A DNA stretch of 64,000 nucleotides from CADCUY01 sp964242735. Lineage in GTDB: Bacteria; Actinomycetota; Actinomycetes; Actinomycetales; Quadrisphaeraceae. The stretch is from the NCBI GenBank assembly GCA_964242735.1, contig CAXTAK010000007.1:83868-147867 (forward strand), given 5' to 3'. A program made the translations under genes and the position numbers. Positions 47,474 to 54,946 of this stretch are shown here, in pieces (the first letter of the stretch is position 1; the number at the start of each line of letters is the position of its first letter). The notes under the pieces are model-generated. The model did not search any database. It saw nothing but the letters and a program-made list of their open reading frames with translations, and was not told the origin of the DNA.

Positions 47474-47789
47474 GGGCGCGCTGGTCGCATCCGCGCCGCT
47501 CCTGGAGCGCTGGCGGCGTGACCAGCACGAGGCGGTGGAGGTGGACAGCGGGCCGATGCACCGCATCCCCCTCGCTCCTCGCTCCTCGCTCCCACGACGC
47601 CACCATCGAGCACCGGGTCCACGAGCGGCTGACCGGTGGGTACCAGGTCATCGCCTACGTCGGGGACGTCGGGGAGGTGGACCACCCCGACGATCCGCCT
47701 GATCAGCACCGACCCCGAGCGGAACGGCTGGCGGGTGACGAACCAGGTCACGACCCGCCGTGCGAGCCGCATGCGTGGCGGTGATGAGC
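47474..47789. other. Non-coding stretch between deaminase and restriction remnant
   Basis: No frame has actinobacterial codon bias. A triple tandem CTCGCTC lies at 47571-47591. This may be decayed coding DNA linked to the fragment that follows. Confidence 0.4.
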
Positions 47790-47950
47790 CGTGACGTGCG
47801 CACCGACTGGACGGTGTGCGACGACGTCAGGACCGAGCTGAGGTCGTCGATGAGCGCCTGCTGGTCAGGTGCGGCTACCCGCCGGACGAGCAGCCGGGCG
47901 TCATCGGGCTGGTGCTGGAGCACATGGAGTCCCCGGCTCCCCGCTACGCC
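47790..47950 (+). pseudogene. Remnant of type I restriction enzyme HsdR C-terminus
   Basis: Frame one reads VRTDWTVCDDVRTELR (47796-47843). After a single frame change at about 47841-47843 the next frame reads VVDERLLVRCGYPPDEQPG and then VIGLVLEHMES. Together this recalls the C-terminal DUF3387 block of HsdR proteins (DWT...VRAKLR...LLRKYGYPPD...LVLEQAE). No start, translocase domain or hsdM/hsdS is near, so only a fragment remains. The match is by eye over about 45 residues. Confidence 0.42.
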
Positions 47951-47995
47951 GGCGAGGAGGACGCGCTGACGACTCGTCGGGATGTGTGCCGGCGT

Positions 47996-48655
47996 TCACG
48001 AGGAACGGGCCATCATGATCTTCACCGCTGCGTCGACGTCTCGTACGAGCGCACGGTACGAGGGCAGCTCGGTGAGGGGGCCTGAACGATCGAGCCGCTC
48101 GAGGAGTTGGCGGCGATGGGCGGGGAAGCGCTTGGCGACCTTGTCGCGCCGTCGGCCCGTGAGATCGGCGGCGGTCAGCAGGCACTGCCCCGGGAGGTGC
48201 TCAGGGTCGGCGACCGCCTCGACCTGTCCCACTCGGGGGAGGTCGAGCCGCACGCGCCCACTGGGGTTGCCCGCCACTGTCCTGATGGCCTTGGCGTCGA
48301 GGAGGAGCCACGCCTCCGTCATGGCGACTGGAACGACCGGCACGAACGGGCAGTCGATGTCCGCTGCCTCGCGGGCACTGGCCAGCTCAGTCCTGCGGGC
48401 GTCGGCACCTGCAGCATCGGCGTCACGGTGCACGATCAGGACGTCGGGCACGGCGTCGAAGAGCCTGATACCGGCTTGCACCTTGCGTTCGGTCTCATGA
48501 CCGACGTGGTCGGGGAGGAGCGAGAAGTCCGGAGCCGTGACGCGCAGAGGAACGCCGCGGTCGAGGAACGAGGTGCGGACGAGATTACCGAGTGGGAGGT
48601 CGGAGGAGCCCTCGCAGATGAGCAACGCGGACCTGAGCGCACGCGTCGGCGTCAT
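47996..48655 (-). CDS. DUF4276 TOPRIM-like partner of the AAA ATPase
   Basis: A 219-residue DUF4276 protein. The pattern is TOPRIM-like: ALLICEGSSDLPLGNLV (acidic Glu), VLIVHRDADAAGADARR (Asp-x-Asp), and the family block VPVVPVAMTEAWLLLDAKAI, then LPGQCLL and a basic C-terminus. ATG at 48655 overlaps the ATPase stop in ATGA, so the two are translated together. Similar ATPase plus TOPRIM-like pairs (PARIS AriA/AriB, AbiL-like, Gabija) act as anti-phage systems, in which the TOPRIM member is the effector nuclease. Base composition looks less GC-rich than the flanks, suggesting acquisition. Confidence 0.82.
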   Translation of the reverse strand: MTPTRALRSALLICEGSSDLPLGNLVRTSFLDRGVPLRVTAPDFSLLPDHVGHETERKVQAGIRLFDAVPDVLIVHRDADAAGADARRTELASAREAADIDCPFVPVVPVAMTEAWLLLDAKAIRTVAGNPSGRVRLDLPRVGQVEAVADPEHLPGQCLLTAADLTGRRRDKVAKRFPAHRRQLLERLDRSGPLTELPSYRALVRDVDAAVKIMMARSS

Positions 48656-50076
48656 ACCACGAGGTCGAGGGGCAGTCGCATCTGCGCCTCACGAGGCGGT
48701 GCCAAGTACGGGATGACGTCGGCCATGGAGAACGAGTGCAGGGTGTCCTCGGCGCGCCAGGTGCCTCGGTACGGCACGAGGGTGAGGGCGCGAGCCAGCT
48801 GGCCATCAGTGACCGTGACGTCGAGGACCTCCGCAAGCAGGAGGTCCGCCGGTCTGCACAGCTGGACCACCCCTGGCGAGTGCGTGTTGACGATCACCTG
48901 GCGGAAGGGGTTGCTCTCGTCGGGAGCCTCCTGAGCATCCACGGCGAGGTCGTGGACCAGTGCCAGCATCGCCTCGAGGTTCAACGGGTGGATGCCGTTC
49001 TCCGGCTCCTCCATGCAGATCAGTCCCGTCGACTGAGGGTCCTCGAGCAGTACGCAGAGGGCGAGGAAGCGCAGGGTCCCCTCCGACAGCGCCCTCGCCG
49101 GCAGGCGGAGCTGACCCCTCTCGTCCAGGAGCAGCGTGAAGACCTCGCGCACCTGGTCGAGTTCCACCTCCAGTCCTTCCACGCTCACGCCGGAGAGGTC
49201 TGAGAGGCGTCCAGCCACGCGGGCGTACACCGCCTCGGAATCGGCGTTTCCTGCGGCGTCTGCTTGGTGTGCGATGCGGTAGAGCGTCGCAGCGAGGTGG
49301 CGGCCGTCCTGCGACATGCTTCGCGGAGCGGAGAAGCCATCCGGCTCTCTGAGCGCCGAGGGTTCCAAGGCCAACCGTCGCCAGCTCTGCATCTCGCGGC
49401 GCGCAGCGAGGATCGTCAGATGCTCGTTGATCCCGATGGTGGACAGCACGGTGCGGCCGGCGCGAGTGACCACTCGCGGTTGCGGCCGACCTCGGCTGCC
49501 ACCGTCGCCGTGGATGTTGACGATGGTGCCCTCGTCGCGGTGCTCGGTCGAGAGGAAGGCGAAACCCTGGCGCTGACCGGTGACGACCGCGTCTCTGAAG
49601 CGCCGGGGGTTGTAGGGAAACCGGAGGTGCTTGGGTGCGTCGCCCTTGGTGATGTGCCGCAGTTCTTCGCTTAGCAGCACGAGTCTGCCGATGCTCCCCT
49701 GACCGACCGGTGCTTCGAACCCCAACGACACCTCGTAGCGCAGGAACGTCGTCGCCGGCCGTGTCTCCGCTCCCAGGTCGTCTTCGACGACTCGTGGGAC
49801 GAGCATCTCAGCAGCCAGCTCGATGGGGTCAGGCTCCCCGTTGTACCCGTGCCAGAACAGATCGCGAGGATCGCTGCCCCGGATGCCGGATGCGCCTCTC
49901 ACCCGCTGTGACGCCTCGAGCAGCGTCTCGTTCGAGAGGTGTGCCATGAACTCGATGACGTCGAAGACGTTCGACTTCCCGATGCCGTTGGCCCCGGCGA
50001 TGCAGGTGAAGGGCCCGAAGTCGATCTGGACGTCTCGGAGGTTCTTGAAGCCCTTGACCTCCAGTCGTGTCAGCAC
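48652..50076 (-). CDS. OLD/RecF-like AAA_21 ATPase
   Basis: A 474-residue ABC-type ATPase of the OLD/AAA_21 class. It begins MLTRLEVKGFKNLRDVQIDF; Walker A GANGIGKS is at 28-35, the ABC signature ALSEGTLRFLALC, Walker B ICMEEPENGIHP and the H-loop VIVNTHSPG follow in the C-terminal half. There is no TOPRIM domain in this protein; the DUF4276 gene right after it may supply one. GTG at 50076 is 7 nt after TACGCT, so it is likely leaderless, and the 85 in-frame codons upstream are shadow of the uvrD2 start. It diverges from uvrD2 across 106 bp. Confidence 0.88.
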   Translation of the reverse strand: MLTRLEVKGFKNLRDVQIDFGPFTCIAGANGIGKSNVFDVIEFMAHLSNETLLEASQRVRGASGIRGSDPRDLFWHGYNGEPDPIELAAEMLVPRVVEDDLGAETRPATTFLRYEVSLGFEAPVGQGSIGRLVLLSEELRHITKGDAPKHLRFPYNPRRFRDAVVTGQRQGFAFLSTEHRDEGTIVNIHGDGGSRGRPQPRVVTRAGRTVLSTIGINEHLTILAARREMQSWRRLALEPSALREPDGFSAPRSMSQDGRHLAATLYRIAHQADAAGNADSEAVYARVAGRLSDLSGVSVEGLEVELDQVREVFTLLLDERGQLRLPARALSEGTLRFLALCVLLEDPQSTGLICMEEPENGIHPLNLEAMLALVHDLAVDAQEAPDESNPFRQVIVNTHSPGVVQLCRPADLLLAEVLDVTVTDGQLARALTLVPYRGTWRAEDTLHSFSMADVIPYLAPPREAQMRLPLDLVV

Positions 50077-50182
50077 CCGGGAGAGCGTAACTCTCCTGCA
50101 CGTCGGTGCTCGGCTAGGTGGGCGGTGGGTGTGCACAGCGCGCCGACGGACGTCGGCCCGGGCGGGCACACTGGCCGACGCC

Positions 50183-52333
50183 ATGACCACCAGTGACGCC
50201 ACCACCCTCGCCGACTCCGTCCTCGCCTCGCTCGACCCCGAGCAGCGCGAGGTGGCGACCGCGCTGCACGGCCCGGTGTGCGTGCTCGCCGGGGCCGGCA
50301 CCGGCAAGACCCGCGCCCTGACGCACCGCATCGCCTACGGGGTGCACTCCGGGGCCTTCCAGGCCTCGCAGGTGCTCGCCGTCACCTTCACCGCCCGCGC
50401 CGCCGGCGAGATGCGCTCGCGCCTGCGCGACCTCGGGGTGCCCGGGGTGCAGGCCCGCACCTTCCACGCCGCAGCGCTGCGCCAGCTGCAGTTCTTCTGG
50501 CCGCAGGCCGTCGGCGGGTCGGTGCCGGTGCTCGTCGAGCACAAGGCCCGCCTGGTCGGCGAGGCCGCGAGCCGGCTGCGCCTGAAGGTCGACCGCACCG
50601 CGGTGCGCGACCTGTCCGCGGAGGTCGAGTGGGCGAAGGTCTCGATGCTCACCCCGGAGACGTACCGGGCCCGCGCCGCCGCGGCGGGACGCGGCACCCC
50701 CGGGGGTCTGGCGGTCGACGCCGTGGCACGGCTCCTGCAGTCCTACGAGGACGTCAAGACCGACCGCGGCGCCATGGACTTCGAGGACGTGCTGCTGCTG
50801 ACCGCCGGCATCCTCGACGAGCGGCGCGAGGTCGCCGAGGCGGTGCGCCGCCAGTACCGGCACTTCGTCGTCGACGAGTACCAGGACGTCTCGGCCCTGC
50901 AGCAGCGCCTCCTCGACGCGTGGACGGGGGGGCGCGACGACGTGTGCGTGGTCGGCGACGCCAGCCAAACCATCTACTCCTTCGCCGGCGCCACCCCCCG
51001 CCACCTCCTCGACTTCCCCACCCGGTACGCGGGCGCGAAGGTCGTGCGCCTGGTGCGCGACTACCGCTCCACCCCGCAGGTCGTCGCCCTGGCCAACGGC
51101 CTGCTCGACCGCGCCCCCGCGACCGCCACCCGCGCCCGCGTGGAGCTGGTCGCCCAGCGCCCGCCCGGCCCCGCGCCGTCCTTCACCGCCTACGACGACG
51201 ACGTCGCCGAGGCCGCGGGTGTGGCCGCCCGCGTCGCGGCGCTGGTGGCCGCGGGCACGCCGACGGGCGAGATCGCCGTGCTGTACCGCACGAACGGGCA
51301 GTCCGAGCCGCTGGAGCAGGCGCTGACCGACGCCGGCATCGGCTACCTCCTGCGCGGGGGCGAGCGGTTCTTCGCCCGCGCCGAGGTGCGCCAGGCGCTG
51401 CTGCTGCTGCGCGGGGCGCAGCGCGGCGACGACGGGTCCACGCCGCTGGGCGCGGTGGTGCGCGACGTGCTGGCGGCCGTCGGGTGGACCGAGACCCCGC
51501 CGACGGGCGGCGGCGCGGTCCGCGACCGGTGGGCGTCGCTGCAGGCCCTCGCCGCGCTCGCCGACGACGTGGCCGCCGCCCGGCCGACCGCCCGGCTCCC
51601 GGAGCTCGTCGCCGAGCTGGACGAGCGCGACGCCGCCCAGCACGCCCCGGCGGTGCAGGGGGTGACCCTGGCGTCCCTGCACGCCGCGAAGGGCCTGGAG
51701 TGGGACGCGGTCTTCCTCGTCGGGCTCACCGAGGGGCTCATGCCGATCTCGTTCTCCACCGACGACCCCGACGCGGTGGAGGAGGAGCGCCGGCTGCTGT
51801 ACGTGGGGGTGACCCGGGCGCGCGAGCACCTGGCGCTGTCGTGGTCGCGGGCCAGGACCCCCGGTGGGCGCGGCCGCAACCCGTCCCGCTTCCTCGACGG
51901 CCTGCGCCCCGGCGACAGCCAGGCCTCTCCGGCCCGGCGCGGTGGCGCGGGCAGCAGCGGGGGACGGTCGAGCAAGGGCCTGCCCCGCACCTGCCGGAGC
52001 TGCGGGGTGGTGCTGGGGAGCGGGGCCGAGCGGAAGGTCGGCCGGTGCGCGGCGTGCCCGCCCACCTACGACGAGGCGGTGTTCGAGCGGTTGCGCGAGT
52101 GGCGCAGCGCCACCGCCGCGGCTGCGAAGGTGCCCGCGTACGTCGTCTTCACCGACGCCACGCTGGTGACCATCGCCGAGCTGGTGCCCACCGACACCGC
52201 TGGGCTGGCATCGGTGGCCGGAGTGGGCCCGGCGAAGCTCGAGCGCTACGGGCAGGACGTGCTGGGCCTGCTCGCCGGGGTCCCCGCCGCGATCGGCTCC
52301 GGGGCGGCGCCCGACGAGCCGGTCAGCGGCTGA
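50183..52333 (+). CDS. uvrD2: UvrD2-type DNA helicase
   Basis: A 716-residue SF1A helicase of the mycobacterial UvrD2 type. Walker A GAGTGKT (37-43), TFTARAAGEM, DEYQDVSALQQ, GDASQTIYSF, LASLHAAKGLEWDAVFLVG and YVGVTRARE are intact. A tetracysteine knuckle (CRSC...CAAC) and an HRDC domain (VFTDATLVTIAEL...LASVAGVGPAKLERYG) follow, exactly the UvrD2 layout. It repairs or replicates damaged DNA and is essential in M. tuberculosis. ATG at 50183 has no clear ribosome site; CACACT lies ten nt upstream. Confidence 0.95.
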   Translation: MTTSDATTLADSVLASLDPEQREVATALHGPVCVLAGAGTGKTRALTHRIAYGVHSGAFQASQVLAVTFTARAAGEMRSRLRDLGVPGVQARTFHAAALRQLQFFWPQAVGGSVPVLVEHKARLVGEAASRLRLKVDRTAVRDLSAEVEWAKVSMLTPETYRARAAAAGRGTPGGLAVDAVARLLQSYEDVKTDRGAMDFEDVLLLTAGILDERREVAEAVRRQYRHFVVDEYQDVSALQQRLLDAWTGGRDDVCVVGDASQTIYSFAGATPRHLLDFPTRYAGAKVVRLVRDYRSTPQVVALANGLLDRAPATATRARVELVAQRPPGPAPSFTAYDDDVAEAAGVAARVAALVAAGTPTGEIAVLYRTNGQSEPLEQALTDAGIGYLLRGGERFFARAEVRQALLLLRGAQRGDDGSTPLGAVVRDVLAAVGWTETPPTGGGAVRDRWASLQALAALADDVAAARPTARLPELVAELDERDAAQHAPAVQGVTLASLHAAKGLEWDAVFLVGLTEGLMPISFSTDDPDAVEEERRLLYVGVTRAREHLALSWSRARTPGGRGRNPSRFLDGLRPGDSQASPARRGGAGSSGGRSSKGLPRTCRSCGVVLGSGAERKVGRCAACPPTYDEAVFERLREWRSATAAAAKVPAYVVFTDATLVTIAELVPTDTAGLASVAGVGPAKLERYGQDVLGLLAGVPAAIGSGAAPDEPVSG

Positions 52334-52390
52334 GCGGAGTCATCGGCCGGGTCCGGTCATCGGCCGGGTCCCGTCAGGGGCCGGGTCCCG

Positions 52391-53860
52391 TCACTGGCTC
52401 TGGTCGGGCACCGCGCGGCCGTCCTTCGACCACCCGGTGAGCGTGAACCGCGCCGCCGGGTCGTCGCTGACGAAGAGCCCGCGCCCCCCACCGCCGACCA
52501 CGCTGATCCGCCGCAGCTCCACGCCGGTGGCTGCGCCGAGCACACCGGTCTCCCGGCTGGCGCGGGGGTGGGTGTCGCGCACCACCACGTCGGAGACGGT
52601 CACGTCGTCCACGGTGTGGGTACCGCCGTCGGCGAGCACGAGGATCGCGCCGTGGTCGACGGTGTCGCTGGTGTTGGCGCCGACCAGGGTGCCGCCCTGC
52701 ACGGTGACCCCGCGGGTGGGGTGCGTGTCCCACCCCGCCTCGGAGGCGATGAACAGGGCGGCCGCGTCGCTGGCCTCGACGCGGATGTCCCGCAGGTGCA
52801 CGTCGCGGCCCCCGACGACGCTGAGCCCGCGGCCCCCCGTGGTGGTCTCCACCACGGGCGAGGTGATGGTGACGTCGTGGACGGGCTCGTCGCGGGCGTA
52901 GGAGACCACGGCGATCCCGTCGTCCCCGCTGCGGCGCACGGTGGCCCGCTCCACGGTGCCGCGGGAGGAGCCGCGGGTGACGTGGACGCCGTCGGCGCGG
53001 GTGTCCTCGACGAGGACGTCGCGCACGGTGAAGCCGGTGGAGCTGTCGACGAAGATCCCCGCGGAGCGCGAGCCCCGCACGGTGACCCCCTCGACGGTCG
53101 CGCCCGACGTCCCGAACAGCAGCAGCCCGGTGTCCTCCCAGGTGCCGCCGCGCTCGCTCGCGGCGCAGGTGAGGGTGATGCCGGAGACGGTCGCGTCGTC
53201 GCCCTCGACCCACAGGGTGGAGGACTCCGGGCGGGTGGCGTGCAGCGCGCCGCCGCCGGTGACCGTGACACCGTCGCCGCGCACGCGCAGCACGTCGGCG
53301 TGGGCGAAGGTCGCGCCCGCCGGCAGGACGAGGGAGTCGCCGGGGCCCAGGGCGTCCAGGGCCCGCTGCAGGGCGGCGCTGTCGTCGGTGGCGCCGTCCC
53401 CGACCGCTCCGAAGTCCGCGGGGGTCAGGACCCGCATCGCTGCCGCGACTGCACCCGGTGCTGGCGCGTCCGGGGGCGGTGCCGCGGGGGGCGCGGCGAC
53501 GGGTACCGGCGTGGTCGGTCGCTCGACGGCGCCCGGGGACGCTGCTGCGCCCGGCCGGGGTGCGGCGTCCGCGGTGGAGTCGGGCTCCGCCGCGGGTACC
53601 TCGACGGGCGCCGTCACGGCGTCGGGCGCCAGGACCGGTGTCGGGTCCGGCGCCAGGACCGGTGTCGGGTCCGGCGCTCCGTGCGGCGCCGGCTGCGGTG
53701 CCTGCCTGGACGAGCGGTCGGGCCCACGGGCAGCCGTGCTGTCGGAGCCGTGGTCCGGTGCGGTACCGGCGACCGGGGTGGCCGATCCCGGGAGCAGCAC
53801 CGCCACGGCCAGGACGGCGGGGACCAGCGCGCGGGCGCGGGACGCGAGGGGTCGTGGCAC
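52391..53860 (-). CDS. Secreted right-handed beta-helix protein
   Basis: A 489-residue exported protein. Signal peptide LVPAVLAVAVLLPGSATPVAG is followed by a Pro/Ala/Thr linker of about 110 residues that includes a 24-bp DNA repeat, then a pectate-lyase-like parallel beta-helix opening with DFGAVGDGATDDSAALQRAL, the usual N-cap of the Pectate_lyase_3/GH28-like fold. Repeating strands (GVTVRGSRSAGIFVDSST, VEDTRADGVHVTRGSSRG, VRRSGDDGIAVVSYARD) follow. It may bind or degrade a polysaccharide or act on the cell surface; no catalytic residues were assigned. GTG at 53860 is uncertain by a few codons. Confidence 0.82.
   Translation of the reverse strand: MPRPLASRARALVPAVLAVAVLLPGSATPVAGTAPDHGSDSTAARGPDRSSRQAPQPAPHGAPDPTPVLAPDPTPVLAPDAVTAPVEVPAAEPDSTADAAPRPGAAASPGAVERPTTPVPVAAPPAAPPPDAPAPGAVAAAMRVLTPADFGAVGDGATDDSAALQRALDALGPGDSLVLPAGATFAHADVLRVRGDGVTVTGGGALHATRPESSTLWVEGDDATVSGITLTCAASERGGTWEDTGLLLFGTSGATVEGVTVRGSRSAGIFVDSSTGFTVRDVLVEDTRADGVHVTRGSSRGTVERATVRRSGDDGIAVVSYARDEPVHDVTITSPVVETTTGGRGLSVVGGRDVHLRDIRVEASDAAALFIASEAGWDTHPTRGVTVQGGTLVGANTSDTVDHGAILVLADGGTHTVDDVTVSDVVVRDTHPRASRETGVLGAATGVELRRISVVGGGGRGLFVSDDPAARFTLTGWSKDGRAVPDQSQ
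53625..53672 (-). repeat. Two 24-bp tandem repeats in the beta-helix linker
   Basis: Two identical 24-bp units at 53625-53648 and 53649-53672 encode the repeated PDPTPVLA of the linker. They keep frame, so recombination would change linker length. Confidence 0.93.
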
Positions 53861-53900
53861 GTCGTCCCATCGGCATCGGCGCCGTGCGGGTTGACCTCGC

Positions 53901-53939
53901 GTTAATCAGTTGCCGTGGGCCGGCGGCTCCTCCTAGCCT
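53901..53939 (+). promoter_or_regulatory. WhiB7-type autoregulated promoter
   Basis: A -35 TTGCCG (53910-53915) and -10 TAGCCT (53934-53939) are 18 nt apart. The AT-rich GTTAAT (53901-53906) lies three bases upstream of the -35, where WhiB7 AT-hooks are known to touch DNA in mycobacteria. AT-rich hexamers are rare in this sequence. The expected start, near 53946, gives a leader of about 390 nt before whiB7. Confidence 0.65.
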
Positions 53940-54014
53940 GCTCGGGTCCGGTCACGGTGGCCGGCAGGAGACCCGTCCGCTCCGCGGACCGGCCGAACGA
54001 GGAGGTGCCCCGTG

Positions 54015-54170
54015 ATGACGTGGAACGCGCACACCGAGCCGGGCGCCATCGTCGACGGCTCCGGGCAGCGGGCCCTCGTGCCCGCTTCCGGGTACGTCTG
54101 CGGCGCCTCTGCGCCCTCGGGTCCTGCCGCACCAGTCGACCGCTCTCGCGCCGCCCGCCTCGCCGGCTAG
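54015..54170 (+). CDS. Leader uORF of whiB7, 51 codons
   Basis: MTWNAHTEPGAIVDGSGQRA begins a 51-residue ORF ending at a TAG. ATG at 54015 follows GAGGAGGTG, one of the strongest ribosome sites in the window. The peptide matches no family I know. It lies in the whiB7 leader 26 nt before a strong hairpin, the layout of a uORF attenuator in which stalling by ribosome-targeting antibiotics would prevent termination. Similar control is reported for actinobacterial whiB7/wblC. Confidence 0.65.
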   Translation: MTWNAHTEPGAIVDGSGQRALVPASGYVCGASAPSGPAAPVDRSRAARLAG

Positions 54171-54196
54171 GTCACCGAGCGCCTCCCCGCTGGCTC

Positions 54197-54216
54197 GCGG
54201 TCCCCTCCGGGACCGC
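54197..54216 (+). terminator. Leader hairpin upstream of whiB7
   Basis: GCGGTCCC (54197-54204) pairs perfectly with GGGACCGC (54209-54216) around CTCC. The stem lies 26 nt after the uORF stop and 119 nt before whiB7. A second, weaker stem, CACCCG/CGGGTG, is at 54270-54285. No T-run follows, so termination would be of the GC-rich actinobacterial type. Confidence 0.52.
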
Positions 54217-54335
54217 TGCCGCGTCGTCCGCACCGCTGTCCCACACGGCTGTCCCGCGCCGCTGCACGCCACCCGCCGACGGGTGAGGTGCCCGGCCCCG
54301 CGGCATGCCGGAGGAGCACCGAAGGAGCACCCCCG

Positions 54336-54602
54336 ATGTCCCCCCTGCCCTGCCGGATCAACGACCCGGACCTGTGGTTCGCCGAGTCCCCGGCCGACGT
54401 CGAGGTCGCCAAGGCGCTGTGCACGGGGTGCCCGTGGCGCGCCCCGTGCCTCGACGGTGCCCTGGAGCGCGCCGAGCCGTGGGGCGTGTGGGGTGGGCAG
54501 CTCGTGCTCGCCGGTGAGGTCGTGGCCTTCAAGCGCCCGCGCGGGCGCCCCCGCAAGCACCCCGCCGTGCTCGCCGCCAGCGCGGCGTCCGGCCCGTCCT
54601 GA
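54336..54602 (+). CDS. whiB7: WhiB7 transcriptional regulator
   Basis: An 88-residue WhiB-family protein. Cysteines 6, 29, 32 and 38 form the 4Fe-4S site (C-x22-C-x2-C-x5-C), GVWGG is at 50-54, and RGRPRK at 69-74 is an AT-hook. The AT-hook and location next to uvrD2 identify WhiB7, which with the primary sigma factor activates intrinsic antibiotic-resistance genes. ATG at 54336 follows AAGGAG. It is preceded by a long leader with uORF and hairpin, and by a promoter with the WhiB7-type AT-rich element. Confidence 0.92.
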   Translation: MSPLPCRINDPDLWFAESPADVEVAKALCTGCPWRAPCLDGALERAEPWGVWGGQLVLAGEVVAFKRPRGRPRKHPAVLAASAASGPS

Positions 54603-54612
54603 GGAGACCGTC

Positions 54613-54846
54613 GTGGATCACGTGCACCTCCTGCTGCACCACCAGCGCAGCGCCGAGCTCCAGGCCCGGGCGCGCGAGCACGCCCGGGTGCGCGCCTGCG
54701 TCGACCTCCGGCGCGCTGAGCGGCTGTCGCGGCGAGCAGCTCGGCTGCTCGAGCGGGCTGCGGTCCTCGCCGGTCCGGCCGTCCGACGCGGGGAGCTGGG
54801 CGCCGTCCGCGCCCGACCGCGAGGACCGCACGCGGCGTCCCCGTGA
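54613..54846 (+). CDS. Small Arg-rich helical protein after whiB7
   Basis: A 77-residue frame beginning MDHVHLLLHHQRSAELQARA and continuing with long runs of Arg, Ala and Glu, predicted as one or two helices. GTG at 54613 follows GAGGAG that overlaps the whiB7 stop, so it is probably co-transcribed. No family is recognised. It could act with WhiB7 or be an unrelated small protein. The C-terminal 20 residues are Arg/Pro-rich. Confidence 0.6.
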   Translation: MDHVHLLLHHQRSAELQARAREHARVRACVDLRRAERLSRRAARLLERAAVLAGPAVRRGELGAVRARPRGPHAASP

Positions 54847-54850
54847 CAGC

Positions 54851-54905
54851 CGGGTCGGCGCGGGGACGCCGCGTGCGGGTCGGGTTGGCGCGGGGACGCC
54901 GCGCG
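54851..54905 (+). repeat. Imperfect 25-bp direct repeat before prfB
   Basis: A 25-bp segment at 54851-54875 recurs at 54881-54905 with two mismatches, phase 30 bp. The shared core GGCGCGGGGACGCCGCG includes a GGCG...CGCC dyad. It lies just upstream of the prfB -10 (TAGGCT at 54933) and could be a binding site or slippage product. Confidence 0.75.
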
Positions 54906-54946
54906 CGCAGCGCCGAGCGCGGCCCGCTGCCGTAGGCTCGGACGTG

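Noticed and set aside
50077..50331. 85-codon extension of the AAA ATPase
   Set aside because: Overlaps the uvrD2 start and lacks family sequence; the GTG at 50076 has TACGCT at 7 nt.
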